A stretch of 59,636 nucleotides of DNA from an uncultured Opitutaceae bacterium. GTDB lineage: Bacteria; Verrucomicrobiota; Verrucomicrobiia; Opitutales; Opitutaceae. Under the pieces are notes generated by a model that worked only from the letters and a program-made list of their open reading frames with translations, made no database searches and had not been told where the DNA came from. The stretch covers positions 1-59,636 of the forward strand of contig CAIWXW010000096.1 of the NCBI GenBank assembly GCA_903916755.1. Reading direction: 5' to 3'. Made by a program: the position numbers and the translations under genes. Positions 24,392-32,176 of this stretch are shown here, piece by piece; within the stretch, counting starts at the first letter, position 1; every line of letters starts with the position of its first letter.

Positions 24392-25597
24392 ATGGCCGCC
24401 GGTCCCAACCTCCTCTGGATCGTCACGACGCAGTGGCGCGCCCAGGCGTGCGGCTATGCCGGCGATCCCAATGCGCGGACGCCCCACCTGGACGCCCTGG
24501 CGGCGCAAAGCGTCAACTACACCCAGGCCGTCACCCCCCATCCCTTCGGGCCGTTTGCGCGGGCGGCGCTCCTCACGGGGCGGCCCTCGCCGGAAAATGG
24601 CGTGGCCGATTATTTCGACCCCCTGCCGGCGGAGGCGCGGACGGTGGCGCACCATCTGGGGGAGGCCGGGTACGCCACGGCCTTTTTTGGCAAGTGGCAC
24701 CTGGGCCGGCGCGATCCCGCCGCGCCCCTCGTGGGCGAGGCCCATGCGCGGACGCTCGTCCCGCCGGCGGGGCGCGGCGGGTTTGCCTGCTGGGAGGGAT
24801 TTGAAAGCGGCTTTCAGCTGAACGACCCGTGGCTCCACGGCACCCGCCTGCCCGTGGCCACCCGCTTTTCCGGCTACCAGTCGGACGTCCTGGCGGACCG
24901 GGCCGGCACGTGGCTGCGCGCGGCCGCGTCGTCGGCGCCCTGGTTCGCGGTCGTCAGCCTGGAAGCGCCGCATCCACCCTATGGGGCGCCGGCGGCCGGC
25001 GTGCCGGCCCGGGATCCCGCCGCGATCATCCGGGCCGCCAACGTCCCGCGCGGGGGCGAGGCGGAGAGCCGGGCGCGCCGGGAACTGGCCGGCTACTACG
25101 CCCATCTCGAGGCGACGGACCGCGCGATCGGCCGCCTCCTCGCCGCGGCGAGCGATTCGGTCGTCGTCTTTACCTCGGTCCACGGTGACATGCACGGGGC
25201 GCATGGGCTCTTCCGCAAGGGCTGGCCCCACGAGGAGAGCGTCCGGGTCCCGCTGCTGGTCCGGTGGCCGGGAGGAGCGGGGACGCCGGGTCCCGATCCC
25301 GCGCTGGTCTCGCTGCTCGACCTGCCCGGCTGGGCGCGGGCCTGGGCCGGGGGCGCGGCGGTTGCCCCGGGGCCGGCCGGCCAGCGCATCTCGATGCCGA
25401 GCGTGGTGCGCCTGGAGCATCAGGCCGACCGGGTGTGGCGCGGCGTGCGCACGCTCGACCGCAAGCTGATCCTCAACGCCGACGGCACCCCTTGGCTGGC
25501 CTTCGACCTCGCGGCCGATCCCGGAGAACGGCGCAACCGCGCCGACGATCCGGCCTTTGCCGCGGAAATCAGCCGGCTGCGCCGGCTGCTCGGCTAG
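24392..25597 (+). CDS. Sulfatase-family protein without catalytic residues
   Basis: 401 residues of the alkaline phosphatase/sulfatase fold: N-L-L-W-I-V-T at the start, F-A-R-A-A-L-L-T-G at 55-63, F-F-G-K-W-H-L-G, a central A-P-H-P-P-Y, and G-W-P-H-E-E-S-V-R-V-P-L-L-V. However, the metal-binding acid after I-V-T is T13 (T-T-Q-W-R for T-D-Q-H-R), the formylglycine Cys/Ser is G53, and the second metal acid is V263 (S-V-H-G-D for S-D-H-G-D). The Lys/His residues around the pocket remain. It probably binds but does not cleave sulfate esters, or has another role. No signal peptide, so cytoplasmic. A GGAG lies close to the ATG. Confidence 0.85.
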   Translation: MAAGPNLLWIVTTQWRAQACGYAGDPNARTPHLDALAAQSVNYTQAVTPHPFGPFARAALLTGRPSPENGVADYFDPLPAEARTVAHHLGEAGYATAFFGKWHLGRRDPAAPLVGEAHARTLVPPAGRGGFACWEGFESGFQLNDPWLHGTRLPVATRFSGYQSDVLADRAGTWLRAAASSAPWFAVVSLEAPHPPYGAPAAGVPARDPAAIIRAANVPRGGEAESRARRELAGYYAHLEATDRAIGRLLAAASDSVVVFTSVHGDMHGAHGLFRKGWPHEESVRVPLLVRWPGGAGTPGPDPALVSLLDLPGWARAWAGGAAVAPGPAGQRISMPSVVRLEHQADRVWRGVRTLDRKLILNADGTPWLAFDLAADPGERRNRADDPAFAAEISRLRRLLG

Positions 25598-25607
25598 TCC
25601 GGCCGGG

Positions 25608-28600
25608 TTAGACGCTGGCCGGCTGGGCGGCCTTCGCCCGGCCCGCGAACTGCCGGCGGATGACCGCGGCGATTTCGTTCATCTTCACCGGCTTCGAAAT
25701 ATAGTCGTCCATCCCGGCCGCCAGGCAGATGTCGCGGTCGCCCTGCATGGCGTTGGCGGTGAGGGCGATGATCTTCGGCTGGCGCTCGGGCGGCAGCACC
25801 TGGCGGATCCGGCGGGTGGCCTCGAGGCCGTCCATCTCCGGCATCTGGAGATCCATCAGCACGAGGTCGTAGGGGTGGCCTTCCAGCGCGCTGATGACCT
25901 CCAGGCCGTTGCCCACCGCCTCGGCGCGGTAGCCCAGGCGCTCGAGGAAGCGGAGCGCGACCTTCTGGTTGACATGATTGTCCTCGGCCAGGAGCACGCT
26001 CAGCGGAAACTCCTCCGCGAGCATGGGGATGTTCTGCGTCTTCGTGGTGGCGGCCGGGCCCTCCGCCGTGGCGGGCCCGAACAGCGCGATCACCGCCTGC
26101 ATGAACGAGGCGTTCTTGAGCGGCTTGAGGACGCTGCCGAAGGGCAGCCCGTCCTTGGGCGGCGTGGGCGCCGGCTGGCCAAAGGGGACCATCACCAGCC
26201 GGGGTGCGGTCAGGCCCGCCAGCGCCTCGAGCGGCGAGGCCTCCGAGCTCTTGCCGCCGCCGACGACGACCAGGGCGGGGGGCTCGGGCAGGCTGGCCGC
26301 GAGCTGCAGGGCGGTATGGATGTCGGGGGCCGCGAGGCAGCGGGCGCCCCAGGCCTCGCAAAGGGCATGGACGCGGGCGCGGGTGACCGGATGGCTCTCG
26401 ACGCAGAGGATGGTGCCCTGGCGAAGCGGCGCCGGCAGCGGGAGGAAGGGCTCGACATCGGTGCGGGCCGGGGCCGCGGCGCTGAGGATCGAGAAGATGA
26501 AGGAGGAGCCCTGGCCGGCGGTGCTTTCGACCCGGATGCGGCCGCCCATCAGCTCGGACAGGCGCATCGAGATCGCGAGGCCGAGGCCGGTGCCGCCATA
26601 CTTGCGGGTGGTCGAGGAGTCGACCTGGCTGAAGGCCTTGAAGAGGCGGGCGATGCCCTCGGGCGGGATGCCGATGCCGCTGTCGCGGACGGTGAACTCC
26701 AGCGCCATGGCATCGGGGGCCGCGGGCGGCGCGCCCTCCACGGGCTCCGGCAGCGCGACGCGGCGGACCTCGACGGAGATGCTGCCCTTCGGGGTGAACT
26801 TGACCGCGTTGTTGACGAGGTTCACCACGACCTGGCGCAGGCGCGTGACGTCGCCGATGATCCAGACCGGCACGTCCGGAGCGATGTAGTAGCCGATTTC
26901 CAGGCCCTTGGCGGAGGCGGCGACGACAAACAGGTCGAGGGCCTCCTCGAGGCAGAGGGTGAGGTCGAGCGGCATCCGCTCGATCTCCATCTTGCCGGAC
27001 TCGATCTTGGAGAAGTCGAGGATGTCGTTGATGATCGTCAGCAGCGCCTCGCCGGAGGAGCGGACGGTGTTCACGAAATCGCGCTGCTCGGCCGTCAGCG
27101 GCGTCTCCATCAGGAGGCTGGTCATGCCGATGACGCCGTTCATCGGGGTCCGGATTTCATGCGACATCGAGGCGAGGAAGTCGCTTTTGGCCTGGGAGGC
27201 GGCGTCGGCCTCGGTCTTCGCGCGGCGGAGGTGGTGCTCGGTCTCGATGCGGGCGGTCACGTCCTGCACGGTGCCGATGATGCGCGTGGGCCGGCCGGTC
27301 GCGTCGACGTCGACCGACTTCGAGCGCACGTACACCCAGCGCCATTCCCCGGGCCGGGAGCGGACGCGGTACTCGAGGTCGATGACCGGCGCGTTGCCGC
27401 TCAATTGGGAGTCGAAGCAGTCGCGGTAGACCGGCAGGTCGTCGGCATGGATCAGCGACTGCCAGGTGGCGAGGGTGGCGGGCATCAGCGTCGGGTCGTA
27501 CCCGAGCATGATCCACAGGCCGGCGCCGTAGTAGACCTCCCCGGTCGGGACGTTCCACTCGAAGACGCCGATCTGGGTGGAGTCGAGGGCGAGGCGCAGG
27601 CGCTCGTCCGAGATCTTCAGCCGGGTTTCAACCCGGCGGCGTTCCTCGTTCTCGGCGCGGAGGCGCTGGTTGGAAAGCTCGGCGGCGCGCTGGCCGGTGC
27701 CGGCGCGCCGCGCCAGGTGGAGGCTCAGGCCGAAGAGGGCGCTGATGAACAAACCGGCCGCCAGCGCAAATTCCGGCATCCAGCGGCGGTCCTTGTCCAG
27801 GATGCCGTCGGATGGCGTGAACGTGCCGTGCACCCGCCAGCCGAGCATGTCATAGGACTTTGTGACCGCGAACTTGGAGTTGTGGTTGGTCGCCGCCACA
27901 TCCACGGCATAGACGGGATTGAAACCGATGGTGATCGAGATGCCGTACTGGTGGGCGAGGGTGGCGCGCTGGACGGCCACCTGGTCAAACAGGGCCTGGA
28001 AGGCGAAGGTCGCCGCCACGAAGCCCGTGACCGCTTCATTGTGCATGACGCGGTTGTAGATCACGAACCCGGGCAGGCCGCGGCCCCGAATCTGGATCAC
28101 GTCCGAGACCGCGGGGATGCTCTGCTTGCGGGCGGTCTCGACCGCTTCCGCCTGCGCGCGGGCGTCGTCGCGCCGCGCGGCGTTCTTGGCCGTCGGCTCG
28201 AGCGCGAGGTCGGCCAGGAGATTCTCGCCGACCAGCTTGTCCGGGTAGAGCCCGCGGATGTTGAGGTTGGCATCGACGTAGTCGATCGCCACGCAGCCCA
28301 CCGCCACGGAATCATGGTCGTGCATCTGCTGGGCCGCGTCGATCTCCCACAGCGGCTGGTTGTTGTCCGGCGCGCTGCTCCAGCGGGAGGCGATGTCCTT
28401 GAACTCGCTGGCCTGCTGGTTCACCTGGAGCACCACGTCGCCCATCAGGCGGTCCATCGCCGCGACGGTGTTCTGGTTGAGGTAGGCCACCTCGCGCTCC
28501 CGCAGGCCGAAATACAGGATGAGGGTCAGAGTCAGGCAGGCGACGAACGCCGGCACGGGCGTCCAGGCCGGCGGTCCCTTTTCCAGCCGGACGTTGGCGC

Positions 28601-28775
28601 GCCAGGCGACGATCAGCAGCGCGATGCCCAGGGCGAAGAGCCCGAGTGCGGTCAGCGGGGACACCGGCGTGCTGGAACCCCAGTCGTAGACCGCGGACAG
28701 GCCGTAGAAGAGCCCGAGGAGCGTGGACAGGCCGATCGCGCTCAGGATCGAGCCGGCCATGGCCTCGACGAACAT
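25608..28775 (-). CDS. Hybrid sensor histidine kinase (main part)
   Basis: 1055 residues. Order: two or three N-terminal helices, a CHASE-like periplasmic domain (about 85-330, with E-F-K-D-I-A-S-R-W), another helix, a PAS_3 domain (about 388-505), HisKA with phospho-His in A-S-M-S-H-E-I-R-T-P-M-N-G (about 537), HATPase with N-A-V-K-F and G-G-T-G-L-G-L-A-I, a degenerate receiver (about 775-890, acidic pocket incomplete) and a C-terminal receiver with V-L-L-A-E-D-N and D-L-V-L-M-D-L-Q-M-P (Asp about 974). It lacks the first half of its N-terminal membrane domain, which is encoded just upstream in the same frame behind an amber stop. It ends 10 bases from the convergent sulfatase-like gene. No separate response regulator is adjacent. 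Confidence 0.92.
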   Translation of the reverse strand: MFVEAMAGSILSAIGLSTLLGLFYGLSAVYDWGSSTPVSPLTALGLFALGIALLIVAWRANVRLEKGPPAWTPVPAFVACLTLTLILYFGLREREVAYLNQNTVAAMDRLMGDVVLQVNQQASEFKDIASRWSSAPDNNQPLWEIDAAQQMHDHDSVAVGCVAIDYVDANLNIRGLYPDKLVGENLLADLALEPTAKNAARRDDARAQAEAVETARKQSIPAVSDVIQIRGRGLPGFVIYNRVMHNEAVTGFVAATFAFQALFDQVAVQRATLAHQYGISITIGFNPVYAVDVAATNHNSKFAVTKSYDMLGWRVHGTFTPSDGILDKDRRWMPEFALAAGLFISALFGLSLHLARRAGTGQRAAELSNQRLRAENEERRRVETRLKISDERLRLALDSTQIGVFEWNVPTGEVYYGAGLWIMLGYDPTLMPATLATWQSLIHADDLPVYRDCFDSQLSGNAPVIDLEYRVRSRPGEWRWVYVRSKSVDVDATGRPTRIIGTVQDVTARIETEHHLRRAKTEADAASQAKSDFLASMSHEIRTPMNGVIGMTSLLMETPLTAEQRDFVNTVRSSGEALLTIINDILDFSKIESGKMEIERMPLDLTLCLEEALDLFVVAASAKGLEIGYYIAPDVPVWIIGDVTRLRQVVVNLVNNAVKFTPKGSISVEVRRVALPEPVEGAPPAAPDAMALEFTVRDSGIGIPPEGIARLFKAFSQVDSSTTRKYGGTGLGLAISMRLSELMGGRIRVESTAGQGSSFIFSILSAAAPARTDVEPFLPLPAPLRQGTILCVESHPVTRARVHALCEAWGARCLAAPDIHTALQLAASLPEPPALVVVGGGKSSEASPLEALAGLTAPRLVMVPFGQPAPTPPKDGLPFGSVLKPLKNASFMQAVIALFGPATAEGPAATTKTQNIPMLAEEFPLSVLLAEDNHVNQKVALRFLERLGYRAEAVGNGLEVISALEGHPYDLVLMDLQMPEMDGLEATRRIRQVLPPERQPKIIALTANAMQGDRDICLAAGMDDYISKPVKMNEIAAVIRRQFAGRAKAAQPASV

Positions 28776-28805
28776 CCGCGCGCGCTTCGCCCCGCCCGCG
28801 GCGTG

Positions 28806-29222
28806 CTAGACCAGGACGATGGCGCCGACCGAGAGGCAGCATGCCGCCATGGCCGCCACGCGGCTGGAGGTGCCGGCCAGGTCGAAAAGCTGGCCGTTGA
28901 CCAGCAGGCTGCCGAGCCGCAGGTCACGGTTGAAAAACGAGGCGCCCAGGATCAGGAGGCCCAGGGCGGCGGGCACCGCGGCCAGCCAGCCTGCCCAACG
29001 GAAGCCCATCTCGCGCAGGAGGAGCACCAGGCCGATGACGAAGAAGCAGAGGGCCTCTTCCGCCCGGATCGGCGTCAGGTTCGCCCCCGGCAGCAGCAGG
29101 GCATCGATCTTCATCCACCAGCCGCCTAACCCGATCGCCCCGATCAGGGCCAGGACGCCGGCCAGCCCGATCGAAATCCGCTCGAGCCCCGAGCGGCGGG
29201 GCAATGTAGGCAATGACGGCAT
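28806..29222 (-). pseudogene. N-terminal membrane fragment of the hybrid kinase, cut by an in-frame TAG
   Basis: A 138-residue frame with four or five helices (G-L-A-G-V-L-A-L-I-G-A-I-G-L-G-G-W-W, then P-I-R-A-E-E-A-L-C-F-F-V-I-G-L). It ends in TAG; the frame then continues open for 10 codons into the ATG of the kinase. The second helix pair after that ATG (P-L-T-A-L-G-L-F-A-L-G) repeats the pattern of the first, as in the tandem membrane sensor region that normally precedes such kinases. So this is best read as the 5' end of one gene broken by a nonsense change, or a sequencing error, or a separately translated membrane subunit. Confidence 0.75.
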
Positions 29223-29367
29223 AGGGTGGGCACGTAATGCATAGGGGCTCGCTCCGAAGGAGCAACGCGTTTCACGACGGGTAATCCTACGTACGCGCAC
29301 GGGGGCGCCAGCCGGCCCGAACCGAGCCCCTCCCGGCGGAATTTGGGACCGGCCCGCCGCCGCCGGC

Positions 29368-32169
29368 TCACAATCCCGGCAGCTCCGGATCGGCGGGATT
29401 GGAGGGCAGCGGGGCCGGGGGGCGGGCGAGGGGCGAGGGGGCGGCGCCGGCGGCGCTGGGGCTGCGGCTGCGCAGGAGGTTCAGGGGGCTGGCGGCGAGC
29501 ACCCATTTGGGCTTGTCCAGGCTCCCCGTGAGCCGGACCCGCGTGAGCTGGGAGAGGGCCGACAGGGCCACGCTGAAAAACTGCCCCGGCAGCGACTTGC
29601 TCTCGCGGAGCGGATAGACGATCGCGTTGAAGTCCAGCGCGTGCTGGTCCAGGGCGTAGGTGCCGTTCGCGTCGATCCGGGAATGGGCGCCGACGATGCG
29701 CACCTGCGGGAACTCAAGCTGGGTCCCGTTCACCAGGAAATCGGCATGCGCGTTGGTGAAGCGCAGCTCGGTGAACGGCAGCAGCAGCGTGAGCGGCCCC
29801 AGCATCGGCACCTTGGTCAGCTCCGGACCCTGAACCTCCGCCAGCCCGCGCCCGTGATAGGTCAGCAGGCTCCCGTAGGCGCCGGTGGCGGACAGGGCCA
29901 GGTCCAGCTGCACATTGGCCAGATTGCGCATGAAGTCTCCGGTCGGGGCGGCCGGCACCGGCGCGCCGTCGGAGGAATAGGCCTGCACGATGTCGATCGC
30001 GCGCCCCAGGTTGCCGCCCTTGAGCGCGGCGTTGATGATGATCTTCTGGAGATTCTGCACCTCGACCCGGCCGGTGACGGTGCCGTTCGCGAAGCCGACG
30101 GTCAGGGGCTCCAGGACGAAGCTGTCGTCTTTGACTTCGGCGGTGAACCCGGCGCGGTCAAACGGAAAGCCGTGGTAGCGGAAGGGCGCGCCGGCCGTGC
30201 CCTCGATGTGGATCTGCTTGCGCGCCGGCGCCGGCGCCGGCGGCGTGTCGAACCGTCCCGTCAGCTTGACGGTCGGCGGCCGGTCGAAGGCAAAGGCCCC
30301 CAGGGTGTCGACCCCGGCCGGCCAGACCTTGATGATCGGGTCGGTGGCGAGGGTGGACGACAGGTCGAGGTCCAGCCGCCGCATCACGTCGGCCTCCTTG
30401 TCGTACCAGCGGGCGAAGGTGCCGCTGGCCGAGCCGGGCCCCTGGGACAGCGAAACCTCAAGGCCATCGTCGAAGCTCGGCCGCACCCACAGCCGGGTGA
30501 ACAAATGATCGTAGGCCGCCCCATTGATGACGACCTGGGGCGCCTCGACCGCCAGGAAGAGGCGGGTTTCATGATCGGTCGGCCACTGGCCCTGCCAGTC
30601 GATGTTCGCCCGGGGGGGCAGGGTGGGGAAGCCGAAGTTCTTGAACAGGTTGGGCCACCACGGCTGGCCGGGAAACCACGGCGTGATCGCCAGCGGCTGC
30701 AGGCGCCCCTCCAGCAGAAACCGGTAGCGGAGCGTGGAGACGTCCATCGCATAGCTGCCGCGCGCGAAATTCTCGCCGAAGCGGGCATAGACATTCGAGG
30801 CGACCATCCTCCGTCCATCGAAATCGATCTGCCCCTGCACCGCGTCGATCATGAGGTGCTGCCAGGTATCGAGGCGGCGGGTGGCGAAACGGCCCCCGCC
30901 CCGCTGGAAGCGCCAGCCGGGCCCGAAGGTGGCTGCGCCGGCGAACGAAAGCGGCGTGCTGAAGTCCGCGAACTTCTTCAGGTCCACATGGACCTGTCGG
31001 CCGATGGCCGCGATCGCCGCCGGCGCGAGTTGCCCGTCCGCCTGCACCGCCGCCGTCTGCGCGGCCAGATCCAGGTCAGCCTGCACCGCGAGCGGCGCGT
31101 CGAAGGGCCGGCCGAGGAGCTCCAGGTGAAGCTTGGGCCAGGCCGCCGGGCCGAGCGTCATCGCCGGCACGCTCATCACCAGGTCCCGGACGCGCAGCTC
31201 CGCGGCGGACAGCTCCACTAGCTTGATGTCGCCCGGCCCCGGCGCCCGGCCGACCGGGCGCTCGGCGCGGACGCGCGCCTGCAACCCGCGGATCTCCAGG
31301 GCTGACCCCGGCAGCCGCACGGCCCCCGCCTGCACCGCCAGCTCGATCGGCGCGGCCGTGGTGCTTAGGAGCGGGAAAATGCTCTGGAGGCGGACGTTCG
31401 CAGCCTCCACCTCCACCGGCGCGGCCAGGTGCATGCCCGTCGCCCGGAGATTGGCGCTGACCACGGCGGCGTGGGTCTCCGATGGCTCGAAGGCCAGCTC
31501 CAGCACCGGGTGCTCGAGGATTCCCAGCTGGGCGACCAGGCCGGCGAACTGCCGGCTCGCGGGCCCGTAGTTCTGGGCGATGAACTGGGTGAGCGGGATC
31601 TTGACCTTCTGGCCCGCCTGCAGGCCGCTGAGGTGCACCAGACCGTGGGCGGAGACGGACATTTCCCCCAGCCGGAAATTCAGGCTCGCGACGTCGAGCT
31701 CCGCGCCCCGCGGCAGCAGGACGGCGTCGAGGCCGCTGATCAGGTCGTCCGCCTGCCCGGTCGGGGAAAACATCGCGGGCACGCGCAGGCTGGCATCGGT
31801 CAGGCGGATTTCCAGCGGCTCGAACCGCTGCAGCGAGAGGGCCCAGGGGTCGAGGCGGGCATAGACGGCCCGCGCGGTGACCAGCGGCTCGTCGAAGCCG
31901 GGCAGCGTGACCCGGACATCCTCGATCAGGACGCGGCCCGACGGATCGAAGCGGGTGCGGCCGAAGGTCGCATGCATGCCGGCCGCCGCGAGCCGGCGCT
32001 CGAGCGCGTGGATCACGAAGGGCGGCATCTCCAGCTGGTTGCTGCAGGCGATGTAGGCCTGCGCGGCCAGCAGGATCGAAAGGACCAGCCAGCTGGTCCA
32101 GAAGGCCAGCGTCAGGACCGCGCGGGCGATCCAGCGCCCCACGAAGCCGATATGACGGGATAACGCCAT
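29368..32169 (-). CDS. AsmA-like / YhdP-type envelope protein
   Basis: 933 residues. One N-terminal membrane helix (about 18-36) anchors a very long beta-rich periplasmic part with repeated strand patterns such as R-V-L-I-E-D-V-R-V-T-L and a C-terminal AsmA-like region (F-L-V-N-G-T-Q-L-E-F-P, then A-L-D-F-N-A-I-V-Y-P, R-V-R-L-T-G-S-L-D-K-P-K-W). Family members form bridge-like grooves that carry phospholipid to the outer membrane. The last residues are a Pro/Ala-rich tail. It starts 7 bases after the DUF4340 gene and ends the GldA-like operon. Confidence 0.8.
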   Translation of the reverse strand: MALSRHIGFVGRWIARAVLTLAFWTSWLVLSILLAAQAYIACSNQLEMPPFVIHALERRLAAAGMHATFGRTRFDPSGRVLIEDVRVTLPGFDEPLVTARAVYARLDPWALSLQRFEPLEIRLTDASLRVPAMFSPTGQADDLISGLDAVLLPRGAELDVASLNFRLGEMSVSAHGLVHLSGLQAGQKVKIPLTQFIAQNYGPASRQFAGLVAQLGILEHPVLELAFEPSETHAAVVSANLRATGMHLAAPVEVEAANVRLQSIFPLLSTTAAPIELAVQAGAVRLPGSALEIRGLQARVRAERPVGRAPGPGDIKLVELSAAELRVRDLVMSVPAMTLGPAAWPKLHLELLGRPFDAPLAVQADLDLAAQTAAVQADGQLAPAAIAAIGRQVHVDLKKFADFSTPLSFAGAATFGPGWRFQRGGGRFATRRLDTWQHLMIDAVQGQIDFDGRRMVASNVYARFGENFARGSYAMDVSTLRYRFLLEGRLQPLAITPWFPGQPWWPNLFKNFGFPTLPPRANIDWQGQWPTDHETRLFLAVEAPQVVINGAAYDHLFTRLWVRPSFDDGLEVSLSQGPGSASGTFARWYDKEADVMRRLDLDLSSTLATDPIIKVWPAGVDTLGAFAFDRPPTVKLTGRFDTPPAPAPARKQIHIEGTAGAPFRYHGFPFDRAGFTAEVKDDSFVLEPLTVGFANGTVTGRVEVQNLQKIIINAALKGGNLGRAIDIVQAYSSDGAPVPAAPTGDFMRNLANVQLDLALSATGAYGSLLTYHGRGLAEVQGPELTKVPMLGPLTLLLPFTELRFTNAHADFLVNGTQLEFPQVRIVGAHSRIDANGTYALDQHALDFNAIVYPLRESKSLPGQFFSVALSALSQLTRVRLTGSLDKPKWVLAASPLNLLRSRSPSAAGAAPSPLARPPAPLPSNPADPELPGL

Positions 32170-32176
32170 GCGCCGG

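Noticed and set aside
21910-24426. Single 838-codon minus-strand frame through the TSUP, membrane protein and methyltransferase genes
   Set aside because: Only the last 219 codons show conserved protein (methyltransferase); upstream the frame is an out-of-frame reading of two membrane protein genes.
25557-29129. Very long open frame (1190 codons) on the plus strand opposite the sensor kinase
   Set aside because: It lies antisense to a clear multidomain kinase, its translation is Arg/Gly/Asp/His-rich without motifs, and long antisense frames are expected in GC-rich DNA with strong third-position bias.
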